NCBI GenBank assembly: GCA_007128085.1
Contig: SKYC01000352.1
Span: forward strand, 1-8,903
From: Saprospiraceae bacterium
Lineage (GTDB): Bacteria; Bacteroidota; Bacteroidia; Chitinophagales; Saprospiraceae
DNA: 8,903 nt
Direction of reading: 5' to 3'
Shown: piece after piece, positions 1 through 6,924 of the stretch
How the letters are laid out: every line of letters begins with the position of its first letter
Position numbering within the stretch: position 1 is the first letter of the stretch
Translations under genes and position numbers: made by a program
Notes under the pieces: generated by a model
What the model was told of the DNA's origin: nothing
Seen by the model: only the letters and a program-made list of their open reading frames with translations
Databases searched by the model: none

Positions 1-1
1 A

Positions 2-1684
2 ATTCAAGGTGGATCACTAATGCTGGGTTTTAGATCCGGGGAAAATTGGACTTTCAGGAGTTCCAGTTACCTTCAGGAGTCTGGTCTGCCCCATAATCAT
101 TCCATGTCTACAGTCAATTACTTACCCGATACCCTCTATAAATTTGGGTTTGAGTACCACAGCCAATCGGAACAACACTTTTTTATTACAGAAATGGAAG
201 GAGAACGGAGAACCAAAAATTCCTATTTGAATCTTCAACTCCAAACCAGCCTTCCCTCCCAGAAATCCAATCACCGACACTATTATTCCGGTCAAATTTC
301 GGATACCCTGGTCAGTAGGATCAATATGAAAGATGCCTTTTATTTAAACCCTCGAATGGAGTTTACAAAGAAGTTGGTAGATATTGTTTTGGATTTTCGG
401 CATGAGATGGAATATACACAATTTACTGAATTATGGGAAAATGCTAATAAGCGGACCGCAGCACTGAGGAGTCAAAGGGGCGAATTTACGGATCAAATCC
501 ACAACAGCCAGTTTAGCGCTGAGTCAAAACTATTATTGAGACAACATTGGGGCGAAGACCATCGATTGTCATGGGGGTTCGCCCATGGACTTTTGGTAAA
601 CAACAAGGCCCTGGATATTAAATCCGAGGATGGGCATATGACAGAGGTTGAAAATTCAGAGTCCAATTATCGAACCAATAACATTTACGGCGTTTTTCAG
701 CTTCAAAGGGGGACAGAACGCACCCGTACTTCTTACCGCGGAACTATAAACCTGGGCGTTTCATCCATTCAGTATCTGCAGGATGATTCCGATATTCAGC
801 ACAATACCAATCCGTATATGGTCTTGGGACTTGAGTTCAATAAAAACTTCAACCGATGGTCTGGTCTCGCATTGGATTATTCCTTTGCTAATCTCCCTAT
901 TAATTCACGCTATTTCGTGCCTAAATACTTTCTTACCCCTAATTATCAGTTTGTAAGGAGTTTTGAAGGCAGAGCCTTTGAAAGGAACCACCAACTATCA
1001 ATAGCGTATACAAGAAATAGGGTTGACAGACTTTTTAATTTCAATACTTCCATCCGATTGGGGTATCGACCCAATGCGGTCATTCCGGAAATGGAGTATT
1101 TTCTCACCCACTCGATTGCCACCAATCGATCCGGCAGCAGCAAGAACCATCAATTGGATTTTAATTGGGAGCAGGACTTTATTTACTCTGATTGGAGCTT
1201 GTCGGGAAAATTGGGTACTTTCGGAAATCGGTATTCAAGGAAAATTAACCACCAGGTCGTAGAGTCAAACTTTAGAAACTACTCCAAAGGATTGAAAGCG
1301 ACATACAGGTCCGGGGGGCTGGAATTGGTTTTGTCAGGTCAACTTAGGTACCTGATTCTTTCGGCGGATCAGGTTTTTCAAAGATCGGAGAATTGGTATT
1401 GGAATACCGGGGCAGAAGTCAATTATATTTCGCTTGATGAACGATTCAAATTTGGTTTAAGGGGGAAATATTATGAATACGATAGAGCAGGCAGTAGTTT
1501 TGCAGCTTTGGATTTTACAATGGATTTTTTTCCGAGTAAAAAATGGCAAATTCGATTTACAGGACACAATCTATTGAACAATAAAATTTTTCACCTGCGT
1601 CGGTTTTCTACGGAGTTTGACTCAAATCAATTGTTCCCATTGCGCCCCCGGTATTTTGCATGCATAATTACTTTTAGGTTTTAG
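2..1684 (+). CDS. Outer-membrane beta-barrel protein, probable TonB-dependent receptor, C-terminal part (5' end outside window)
   Basis: The reading frame is open from the window edge (the codon at 2-4) to the TAG at 1682-1684, so the first Met at 20 is probably internal and the true start lies upstream. The visible 560 codons alternate aromatic and polar residues in short strands with polar loops, as in an outer-membrane beta-barrel. Near the end are GHNLLNN (residues 515-521 counted from the Met at 20) and LRPRYF (541-546), followed by a terminal Phe. This is the usual ending of Bacteroidota TonB-dependent receptors, and a C-terminal aromatic residue is the typical Bam recognition signal. 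A carboxypeptidase-like domain and plug would be expected upstream but are not in view, so TonB dependence is inferred from the barrel end alone. The substrate is unknown; no SusD-like partner follows. A plug-less outer-membrane barrel of the same family is the main alternative. Confidence 0.75.
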   Translation: MQGGSLMLGFRSGENWTFRSSSYLQESGLPHNHSMSTVNYLPDTLYKFGFEYHSQSEQHFFITEMEGERRTKNSYLNLQLQTSLPSQKSNHRHYYSGQISDTLVSRINMKDAFYLNPRMEFTKKLVDIVLDFRHEMEYTQFTELWENANKRTAALRSQRGEFTDQIHNSQFSAESKLLLRQHWGEDHRLSWGFAHGLLVNNKALDIKSEDGHMTEVENSESNYRTNNIYGVFQLQRGTERTRTSYRGTINLGVSSIQYLQDDSDIQHNTNPYMVLGLEFNKNFNRWSGLALDYSFANLPINSRYFVPKYFLTPNYQFVRSFEGRAFERNHQLSIAYTRNRVDRLFNFNTSIRLGYRPNAVIPEMEYFLTHSIATNRSGSSKNHQLDFNWEQDFIYSDWSLSGKLGTFGNRYSRKINHQVVESNFRNYSKGLKATYRSGGLELVLSGQLRYLILSADQVFQRSENWYWNTGAEVNYISLDERFKFGLRGKYYEYDRAGSSFAALDFTMDFFPSKKWQIRFTGHNLLNNKIFHLRRFSTEFDSNQLFPLRPRYFACIITFRF

Positions 1685-1712
1685 TATCCAATCCATCACC
1701 CACTTTTGTTAA

Positions 1713-2003
1713 AAGATATCGCAGTATCATAAGTCAATTTCCACAGAAGACATCTCGGAACCCGAAGCTTCCATGGAGGTCTTTCCCAATCCGGCCAGCA
1801 CCTCGGTCACGCTGGTACACGAGTACCCCGGAGAGAAAATACTGCGCATGGTCAATATGTCCGGGTAGCTGGTGGATGAAATACCGCTGCAGGCCGAGCG
1901 CAGTACCATCAACCTGAGGGGCATGCAAGCGGGACTGTACATCTTTTCGGTCTACACGCGCGACGGCCGATGGCTGAGCGACAAACGAGTGGTGGTGGAG
2001 TGA
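1713..2003 (+). pseudogene. Remnant of a T9SS type A C-terminal sorting domain, interrupted by an in-frame TAG
   Basis: In the frame beginning after the TAA at 1710-1712, the sequence reads a short acidic linker and then MEVFPNPASTSVTL from 1773, the hallmark start of a type IX secretion sorting domain. It continues through LRMVNMSG, a TAG at 1866-1868, LVDEIPL, INLRGMQAGLYIFSV and RWLSDKRVVVE to a TGA at 2001-2003. The order (PNP motif, NMSG-x-LV turn, GLY-I strand, final basic-hydrophobic strand) matches the complete domain of about 75 residues. The TAG stands where this family often has Gln (CAG), so one C-to-T change would explain it. No catalytic or adhesin domain precedes it; only 28 bp separate its open frame from the barrel gene, which is in another frame. 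The stretch looks clearly richer in G+C than its flanks. I read it as the last surviving end of a secreted-protein gene. A recombined, non-functional module is the alternative. Confidence 0.75.
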
Positions 2004-2122
2004 GGGGAGCCTTAGAGGTTTTTTCAAGATTACTGTACAGCTTTAGCGGGTTTGTAGGCTTGAGGCTTGCCCCGAAAAGTCATTGGGGTGGAGAAGTGAC
2101 GGTTGTTTCCTGTAGACGGGCA

Positions 2123-2160
2123 TTAAAAAAGGGCACACATTTCTGCGCGCCCTTTTTAAA
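2123..2160. terminator. Bidirectional intrinsic terminator
   Basis: An A-tract plus GGGC (2125-2134) is complementary to GCCC plus a T-tract (2149-2157), with a loop of about 14 nt. Because both arms end in A/T runs, the hairpin is followed by a U-tract on either strand. It lies between the end of the + strand features (2003) and the end of the - strand DUF4168 gene (2191), where convergent transcription would meet. The remaining bases of 2004-2190 show no gene I can support. Confidence 0.7.
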
Positions 2161-2190
2161 AATTAAAATGCTATGAAAAAAGCTACCTAA

Positions 2191-2667
2191 TTACCTTAAA
2201 TCTTGCAATTTTTGCTGCAATTGAGGGCTTTGCTGTATGGCGATACTAATTTCGTTGTATCGCTCCAGGCTCAATCCCATGTCTTCAATTCCATTGGCAA
2301 TTTCCTCGTTGGCCTCTCTTTGCATGTTGTTGATTTCTTCCTGAGTTTCGGAAAATCTTGACATTTCCTCCTCAGAAGCATCTACTTCTCCACCTGTTTC
2401 AGCAGCTTGGCTCAATTCAACGAAACGCTGAATATCAAATTCATTTTCCTCGATGATTTCGATCATCTTGGGTTGAGCCTCCTGGTTTTTCTCCTGAATC
2501 ATTTCCTGAACATTGACGAACTTTTTCAGTTCTCTGTCAGAAACTTCCTCCATATCGCCACCCATCTGCATTTGTTGTTGCTGTTGGGGCTGTTGTTGTT
2601 GTGGGGCTTGTGCAAAAAGGCTTAAAGATAATGCGGACATTACTAATAAGCTGAATAAAATTTTCAT
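2191..2667 (-). CDS. DUF4168 domain protein with Sec signal peptide and Q-rich linker
   Basis: This is a 158-residue protein of unknown function. Residues 1-21 form a signal peptide (MK, hydrophobic core, likely cleavage after FAQA), so the product should be periplasmic or exported. Residues 22-35 are almost all Gln with a few Pro and Met. From about residue 43 it is acidic and predicted helical. Two similar units can be aligned: 44-91 (...RELKKF...MIQEKNQE...IIEENEFDIQRFVELS) and 98-146 (...EEEMSRF...EINNMQRE...IEDMGLSLERYNEIS). The second ends in the GLxxxxYNEIxxAxQQSPxLQxKL pattern typical of DUF4168. It lies 61 bp downstream of a paralogue on the same strand, and a terminator follows it. 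Such small exported helical proteins have no established biochemical role, and I assign none. Confidence 0.8.
   Translation of the reverse strand: MKILFSLLVMSALSLSLFAQAPQQQQPQQQQQMQMGGDMEEVSDRELKKFVNVQEMIQEKNQEAQPKMIEIIEENEFDIQRFVELSQAAETGGEVDASEEEMSRFSETQEEINNMQREANEEIANGIEDMGLSLERYNEISIAIQQSPQLQQKLQDLR
2571..2602 (-). repeat. CAA/CAG triplet tract encoding the Gln linker
   Basis: The + strand shows runs of TTG interrupted by single-base variants (TTGTTGTTGCTGTTG, then TGTTGTTGTTGTG), which on the coding strand are CAA and CAG codons for the Gln-rich linker after the signal peptide. Such a tract can change length by slippage in whole codons without breaking the frame. Confidence 0.6.
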
Positions 2668-2682
2668 AAATGTATGATGTTT

Positions 2683-2710
2683 TAAGTTAAAAAAATCGAT
2701 TTAAAAATCG
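2683..2710 (-). terminator. Possible weak terminator or attenuator between the two DUF4168 genes
   Basis: Reading the - strand, CGATTT and AAATCG (2710-2697) form a 6-bp stem with a TT loop, followed within two bases by a run of seven T (2695-2689 region). It lies about 20 nt after the stop of the upstream paralogue and about 30 nt before the start of the downstream one. The stem is AT-rich and short, so it could lower read-through between the genes rather than end transcription fully, or be chance in an AT-rich spacer. Confidence 0.3.
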
Positions 2711-2728
2711 TGTATTATTTGATTTGAA

Positions 2729-3268
2729 TTAGTTTGCTTGAAGTTCCATCAGGCGCTGTTGGTATTCGGGATTTTGACTGATGACCATGCTCATTTCCTG
2801 AAACTCTTCCATGGTATATCCGTTTTCCTCCAGTACCTGATCCATTTCCTGTTGCATGGAAGTTCGGATAGTCATCATTTCTGAATTGATTTCTTCCATG
2901 GTGTTGACCTGAGCTTCCGTTATTTGATCGCCGGCTCCGGTTTCCATCATTTGCGATAGCTGCTGGTATTCCTCAGTGGTCATACCCTTGTCTTCTATCA
3001 TGGAAATCAACTGGTTGCTCGCGTCGTTCTGAACTTCTTGAAGTTCCATGTTGAGATCGCTCACTACCATCAGATCCTCGTCCGATAAAACAATGTCTGA
3101 TTGATTTTGTTGAGGCATTTGCTGATTTTGCGGGGGAGCCTGCTGTTGATCCTGTCCCATTTCCCGTTGCTCAGTCTCTGAAGTTTCGTAATCCGAAGAG
3201 GACTGACATGCACTGAAAAACAAGGCTCCGGAGAACAAAACTGAAAATAAAATTACTAAATTACGCAT
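2729..3268 (-). CDS. DUF4168-like lipoprotein, paralogue of the next gene downstream
   Basis: This is a 179-residue protein. Residues 1-20 are a hydrophobic signal ending in FFSA-C21, a lipobox, so it is predicted to be cleaved before Cys21, lipidated and anchored in the envelope. Residues 22-58 are a flexible linker of Ser/Glu and then Gln/Pro. Two helical units follow, about 62-110 (LSDEDL...MIEDKGMTTEEYQQLS) and 117-165 (TEAQV...VLEENGYTMEEFQEMS), and then NPEYQQRLMELQ at the end. Unit by unit it aligns with the neighbouring 158-residue protein, including the EExGx(S/T)xExYxE turn and the SPxxQQ tail, so the two genes are a tandem duplication with different export modes. The function is unknown. 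The 153-bp AT-rich space upstream (3269-3421) probably holds the promoter for the pair, but I see no clear TAnnTTTG box there. Confidence 0.8.
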   Translation of the reverse strand: MRNLVILFSVLFSGALFFSACQSSSDYETSETEQREMGQDQQQAPPQNQQMPQQNQSDIVLSDEDLMVVSDLNMELQEVQNDASNQLISMIEDKGMTTEEYQQLSQMMETGAGDQITEAQVNTMEEINSEMMTIRTSMQQEMDQVLEENGYTMEEFQEMSMVISQNPEYQQRLMELQAN

Positions 3269-3421
3269 AAAAATTGATTGTGATTAATGGTTAGTCTTTA
3301 GATTATTTACGAGCCTAAAACGGAAAAAATGTGAATGTATTTCAATTAACACAATGAATAATTCTGAATTCGAGTTAAAAATCTTTAATTTTCAGAAAAA
3401 AATATTGCGTTTTCAGCTTTT

Positions 3422-4402
3422 TTAGGCATTCTTAATTTTGTCCGACAGCTTTTGTTTAATGGGTTCTTTTGTAAAACTGTGTTTGATGGCTTCTATATTG
3501 CAATGGAAAAACTCCGCTTTTTTCCAATTGAAGTGTTTCTGCAGAAGCTTGTACTCCCTGCTCAGGTCTACATTTGAAATGGTTCTCCCGTCCGTATTGA
3601 TGCTCAGGGATACGCCTCCCCGGTACAGCCGATTCACCGGATGATCGTCCAAAGAAGGAACGGTGCCGGTCAATACATTGCTGGTGGGGCAAACTTCCAG
3701 ATGAATATCTTCGCTCAGGATCAATGCCATCGTTTCGGGGTTTTCGATGGCGCGGACACCGTGGCCAATTCTTTGGATCTTCAACCGTCCTATGGTTTCT
3801 TCTACACTTTTATACCCCATGGATTCTCCGGCATGAGCGGTACAAGCAATTCCGGAAGAGTGGCATTTTTCAAAAGCGGCGACGTGCGCGTCAAGTCCGT
3901 GAGCGGCTTCATCGCCCGCTATGTCCATTCCAATCACACCTCTGTCTTTAAACGCCCGGCACAAATCGGCCACCTGTAAGCTCATCGACTCACTGTAGTG
4001 TCTCAAAGTACAGAGCAACAACCCCAGGTGAATTCCGCTTTCCCGGCTCCCCTTTTCAATGGCTCGACAAACGGTATCAACCACGCGCTCTGCACTCAGG
4101 CCTTTCCGCATGTGCTCCAAAGGGGCGAACCGGAGTTCTGCGTAAATGATACCATCTTTTACCAATTGGTCGACCACATCCGCGACTACCCACTGTAGGT
4201 GTTTTTCTGATTGCATCAAATCTATGGCGTTTTCTGCCCTGGACAAATAGGTGGTCAGATCCGGACAATTTGCCGGAGCCATAAATTGGGTGCGGTACTG
4301 CTCCCGGGATGTTCCCGGCCTGATCTTTTTTACTACCCCATAACTCAGTGAGCAGTCGAGATGAAGGTGCAATTCTACTTTGGGAAGGTCCTGAATTTCC
4401 AT
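3422..4402 (-). CDS. add: Adenosine deaminase family protein (metal-dependent amidohydrolase) with variant active-site positions
   Basis: At 326 residues this has the usual length of the family, which hydrolyses adenosine to inosine in cytoplasmic purine salvage. The TIM-barrel metal site is complete: H12 and H14 in VELHLHLD (with D16, which contacts the ribose), H190 with catalytic E193 in AHAGE, H214 in RIGHGV, and D271 in INTD. Other family blocks are present: FAPL near 92-95, GMDIAGDE (158-165) and CPTSN (238-242). Two positions differ from classical adenosine deaminase: Cys17 replaces the Gly of HLDG, and NTDG-R (269-273) replaces NTDDP, removing the second Asp, which contacts the purine in the mammalian enzyme. 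The family is certain; adenosine as substrate is likely but not certain, and another aminopurine or nucleoside is possible. The gene follows rsgA after 128 bp and probably has its own promoter. Confidence 0.88.
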   Translation of the reverse strand: MEIQDLPKVELHLHLDCSLSYGVVKKIRPGTSREQYRTQFMAPANCPDLTTYLSRAENAIDLMQSEKHLQWVVADVVDQLVKDGIIYAELRFAPLEHMRKGLSAERVVDTVCRAIEKGSRESGIHLGLLLCTLRHYSESMSLQVADLCRAFKDRGVIGMDIAGDEAAHGLDAHVAAFEKCHSSGIACTAHAGESMGYKSVEETIGRLKIQRIGHGVRAIENPETMALILSEDIHLEVCPTSNVLTGTVPSLDDHPVNRLYRGGVSLSINTDGRTISNVDLSREYKLLQKHFNWKKAEFFHCNIEAIKHSFTKEPIKQKLSDKIKNA

Positions 4403-4436
4403 GAAGAGTCGGCTAAAAAGGGATACAGTTTATAGA

Positions 4437-4469
4437 CAAATAAAGGTGTGTTAGGTTCTCAGATAACAA
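4437..4469 (-). promoter_or_regulatory. Candidate Bacteroidota-type promoter for the deaminase gene
   Basis: On the - strand, TTTATTTG (4444-4437) matches the Bacteroidota -7 consensus TAnnTTTG at all but one position. A TTG lies 22 bp upstream (4469-4467), slightly farther than the usual -33 spacing. The start codon is 35 nt downstream. The match is imperfect and the region is AT-rich, so this is a weak prediction. Confidence 0.25.
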
Positions 4470-4483
4470 CTTTTGGTTGAGAA
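4456..4483. repeat. Imperfect inverted repeat in the rsgA-add spacer
   Basis: TTCTCA (4456-4461) and TGAGAA (4478-4483) are perfect inverted copies, and an inner CAAC (4467-4470) can pair with GTTG (4476-4479). It overlaps the candidate -33 region of the deaminase promoter, so it could be an operator or simply chance. No T-tract follows on the - strand, so it is not a terminator for rsgA. Confidence 0.3.
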
Positions 4484-4530
4484 TTTTATAGGAGACTTTT
4501 TTGGCCGGCAGGCCGTTGGGTTGTTCCTTT

Positions 4531-5496
4531 TTAGTAATCGGTATGGCGCTCCCAATAATTCTGATCTTCTATCTCGTCCAGAATAATCAGGTAATTCTGG
4601 TACCTCAACTCACTGATACTCCCCTTTTCTACGGCCTCTTTTACGGCGCATCCCGGTTCGTTGCGGTGAGAACAATTGTTGAATCTGCATCGATCCGATA
4701 CCTGGAAAAACTCCCGGAAATTGTGCGTGACATCCATGACCTCCAGGTTGTTGTACGATAGTGTTTTGATTCCTGGAGTGTCTATGATGTGGGTGTTTTC
4801 GTCCAGCTTGTGCAATTCTGCAAAGGTGGTGGTGTGTTGACCTTTTCCCGTGTAATCCGACAAATCCCCGGTTTTGATATTGAGACCGGATTGAAGGGTA
4901 TTGAGAAGGGTGGACTTACCCACTCCGGACTGACCGGTCACCAGTGTGGTTTTGCCCTTTAATTTTAATTTGAGTTGATCCGTCTTGATTTTTTTGGTGG
5001 CCGAAACGATGAGGCTGTCGTATCCGATCTCGCGGTACAAGCTGCTCAGATATTCCGCTATGAGGAGGTCCTCCTCGGAGTACAAATCGCACTTGTTAAA
5101 ACAAATCAGAACGGGAATGTCCCGGGGCTCGGTCAACAACAGAAATCGGTCTATAAAGCCCTGTTTGAGTTTGGGCTCAACTACCGTCACAATCAACAGA
5201 GCCAGATCGATGTTGGCAGCCATCAAATGCAGATGGTGTTTTTGTCTGGGCGATTGTCTGACAACGAAGTTTTTCCGCTCGAGTATATTGATAATCATAC
5301 CGGTATTCTCCGCGGTATCGATGTTCATTTCTACCCAGTCACCCACGGCCACCGGGTTGGTGAGTTTTTTTCCACCCAGTCTGAACTTACCCCTTATTCG
5401 TGCCTGAATGGTTTCACCGGTCTTTGGAAGTTCCACCTGGTACCAACTGCCCGTTGACTTTACGACTCTTCCGGTGGCTTTTGTTTCCTTACTCAT
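4531..5496 (-). CDS. rsgA: Ribosome small-subunit-dependent GTPase A
   Basis: RsgA is a cytoplasmic GTPase that checks late maturation of the 30S subunit. At 321 residues the length is typical. Residues 5-75 form the N-terminal OB-fold. A circularly permuted GTPase domain follows, with motifs in the order G4-G5-G1-G2-G3: NKCD (134-137), SAT (165-167), the P-loop GQSGVGKS (188-195), the switch GKGQHTTT (217-224) and DTPG (239-242). The C-terminal zinc-binding finger is C270, C275, H277, C283. All catalytic and metal-binding residues expected in the family are present, so it should be active. The start ATG at 5496 gives a normal N-terminus (MSKETKATGRVV). It lies downstream of the ABC operon terminator and is therefore a separate transcription unit. 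I could not find a confident promoter in the 120 bp upstream. Confidence 0.95.
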   Translation of the reverse strand: MSKETKATGRVVKSTGSWYQVELPKTGETIQARIRGKFRLGGKKLTNPVAVGDWVEMNIDTAENTGMIINILERKNFVVRQSPRQKHHLHLMAANIDLALLIVTVVEPKLKQGFIDRFLLLTEPRDIPVLICFNKCDLYSEEDLLIAEYLSSLYREIGYDSLIVSATKKIKTDQLKLKLKGKTTLVTGQSGVGKSTLLNTLQSGLNIKTGDLSDYTGKGQHTTTFAELHKLDENTHIIDTPGIKTLSYNNLEVMDVTHNFREFFQVSDRCRFNNCSHRNEPGCAVKEAVEKGSISELRYQNYLIILDEIEDQNYWERHTDY

Positions 5497-5615
5497 CTTT
5501 TGTTAATTTGTGGACGTACAGCTAAACAGCTATGACTTCCCGTCTTATTTCTACATCGGTTTCATTGGTTGTATTGCGCGGGTTCAACCATCTGAATCCG
5601 CAAGATATCCAATTA

Positions 5616-5652
5616 CAAAAAAACCGACCACTTATCCGCCGGGGTTTTTTTA
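5616..5652 (-). terminator. Intrinsic terminator of the ABC transporter operon, overlapping the last stop codon
   Basis: AAAAAAACC (5617-5625) is the exact inverted copy of GGTTTTTTT (5643-5651), with a 17-nt loop. On the - strand the second arm ends in a run of T, giving a typical Rho-independent terminator. The TAA stop of the OppC-type gene (5652-5650) lies inside the first arm on that strand, so a ribosome terminating there would sit on the stem. The spacer from here to rsgA (5497-5616) shows no gene. Confidence 0.6.
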
Positions 5653-6924
5653 AATTCCCCGGGGCGATAAACCATAACCCGAATGTTTTCTCTCCAGAAA
5701 ATCGCCCAGTGTATTCATGGTAAAAATTACAATAAAAAGGGCAAGTCCTGGAAATACGGCCAGCCACCAGGCGGAAAAGTGTTTTCGCGCTTCGTTGAGC
5801 ATAGAACCCCAGCTCACCTGATCCACCGCCAGACCCAAGCCCAGGAAGGACAAGGTGGCTTCAGCCAAAATGGCCGACCCGATCCCGAATGCACACAATA
5901 CCACAATCGGAGCTCTTGCATTGGGTAAAATTTCAGAAAAAATAATTTTTAGGTCGCTCTGGCGCTGGAGTCTGGCCGCACCGACAAACTCTCTTTCTCG
6001 CAGACTCAGAAATTCGGCCCGGGTGTACCTTGCAAAGGAAGGCCACATCAGGAAGGCGAGAATCAAAGAAATCTGAACAATTCCCGACGGCCCCATAATG
6101 GCGATCAGGGCGAGTAGAATAAAAAGAGAGGGCAGAGACCGGAAAATTTCTATTGCTCTCAACACCATCAGATCGAGAGGTATGTAAAATCCGCGTTTTT
6201 CTTTTTTGCCGGAGCTTCTGTCGGTTCTGGTTTTCAGCCAAAGTGATCGGCCGGTCATCGCGGCGATGAGTAGAATAAAGAGTAAGAAGAGGTGGGAAAA
6301 GGCCATGCCTCCGTCCAGGGCTAAAAAGGTCGCGTACAGGCCTATTGCGAAAAAGAAAAGCAGCAAAACGGCGGACCACGCACCCATGCGCAAGCGCCTG
6401 TCCCCGTAATAGCCGGCAAATGCACCCAGAACAATTCCCAAAAAAGCAGCGATAAAAACGGATAAAAACCCGATGACGAGAGCGAGTCGGCTACCGTGGA
6501 TTAAACCGGACAATACATCTCTTCCAAGCGCATCGGTACCCAGCCAATGCCTCTCTTTGGTCGATGCGGTGTTTTGTTCTCCAAAAGGACTTTTGTAGCC
6601 GGCATTTTTACGATCGATGGATTGGGGACTGTAGGGAACAGGTGGCATTACCACCGACTCCATTTTTCCCATGAGTGGAATGTATTTCAGGCGTGCAGAA
6701 GATCCTCCACTGAATTTATTCCAGCTTTCTTCCAGGGCGGGAAAGTACCGCTGGCCGTCAATGGTACAGCTGAGTGGGAGGTCATTGGCGATCTGGTCGG
6801 CAAAAATGGCCGTAAATATCCAGATGGCCAGCACCCATTTTAGGACAGGTGACACCGAGCTCAGGGCCTTCTTATTCAAAAGACCGGGCCATTTTTTTCG
6901 TATGCGGTGAAACGATTCAATCAT
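5650..6924 (-). CDS. OppC/DppC-type peptide ABC transporter permease with extra membrane segment insertion
   Basis: This is an inner-membrane permease that pairs with the upstream OppB-type subunit. Residues 29-47 form TM1. A periplasmic stretch leads to HWLGTDALGRDVLSGLIHGSRLAL (126-149), the OppC signature, and TM2 (about 148-172) follows. The EAA loop lies at 312-335 (EFVGAARLQ...IFSEILPN), and TRAEFL, FLGLG and the final TM (about 387-408) are as in the family. At 424 residues it is about 100 longer than usual. Most of the excess comes from a longer first periplasmic stretch (about 50-120) and from residues 175-250, which hold two extra hydrophobic segments (183-203 and 208-224) and a basic loop (229-245). 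Arg321 stands where the EAA loop normally has Gly. The start overlaps the end of the preceding gene by 8 bp. The substrate cannot be told from sequence: peptides are likely, nickel or sugars possible. Confidence 0.85.
   Translation of the reverse strand: MIESFHRIRKKWPGLLNKKALSSVSPVLKWVLAIWIFTAIFADQIANDLPLSCTIDGQRYFPALEESWNKFSGGSSARLKYIPLMGKMESVVMPPVPYSPQSIDRKNAGYKSPFGEQNTASTKERHWLGTDALGRDVLSGLIHGSRLALVIGFLSVFIAAFLGIVLGAFAGYYGDRRLRMGAWSAVLLLFFFAIGLYATFLALDGGMAFSHLFLLFILLIAAMTGRSLWLKTRTDRSSGKKEKRGFYIPLDLMVLRAIEIFRSLPSLFILLALIAIMGPSGIVQISLILAFLMWPSFARYTRAEFLSLREREFVGAARLQRQSDLKIIFSEILPNARAPIVVLCAFGIGSAILAEATLSFLGLGLAVDQVSWGSMLNEARKHFSAWWLAVFPGLALFIVIFTMNTLGDFLERKHSGYGLSPRGI
6917..6924 (-). other. 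8-bp start/stop overlap ATGATTGA coupling the two permease genes
   Basis: On the - strand the ATG of the OppC-type gene (6924-6922) precedes the TGA of the OppB-type gene (6919-6917) within ATGATTGA. Such overlaps usually mean translational coupling, which would help make the two permease subunits in equal amounts. Confidence 0.8.

Noticed and set aside
1727..2027. Two open frames on the - strand opposite the T9SS remnant
   Set aside because: They are shadows of the G+C-rich T9SS frame; their translations show no recognisable domain, while the + strand frame gives an unmistakable sorting domain.
1970..2176. Open frame of 68 codons on the + strand running through the terminator
   Set aside because: It starts inside the T9SS remnant in another frame, crosses the hairpin at 2123-2160 and has a low-complexity, unprotein-like ending.
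3360..3421. Terminator after the deaminase gene in the AT-rich stretch with TTTTCAG repeated
   Set aside because: The two TTTTCAG copies are direct, not inverted, and I could not find a convincing stem followed by a T-tract.
3641..3979. Open frames on the + strand opposite the deaminase gene
   Set aside because: The - strand frame carries all the catalytic motifs of the family; the opposite frames show none and arise from codon bias.
4502..4513. GGCC-GGCA-GGCC hairpin just after the rsgA stop as a terminator
   Set aside because: On the - strand it is followed by a run of A, not T, so it lacks the U-tract of an intrinsic terminator; the stem is only 4 bp.
4975..5457. Long + strand frame of 160 codons opposite rsgA
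   Set aside because: It lies wholly inside rsgA, whose GTPase motifs are complete; the + strand translation has no recognisable pattern and no spaced start signal.
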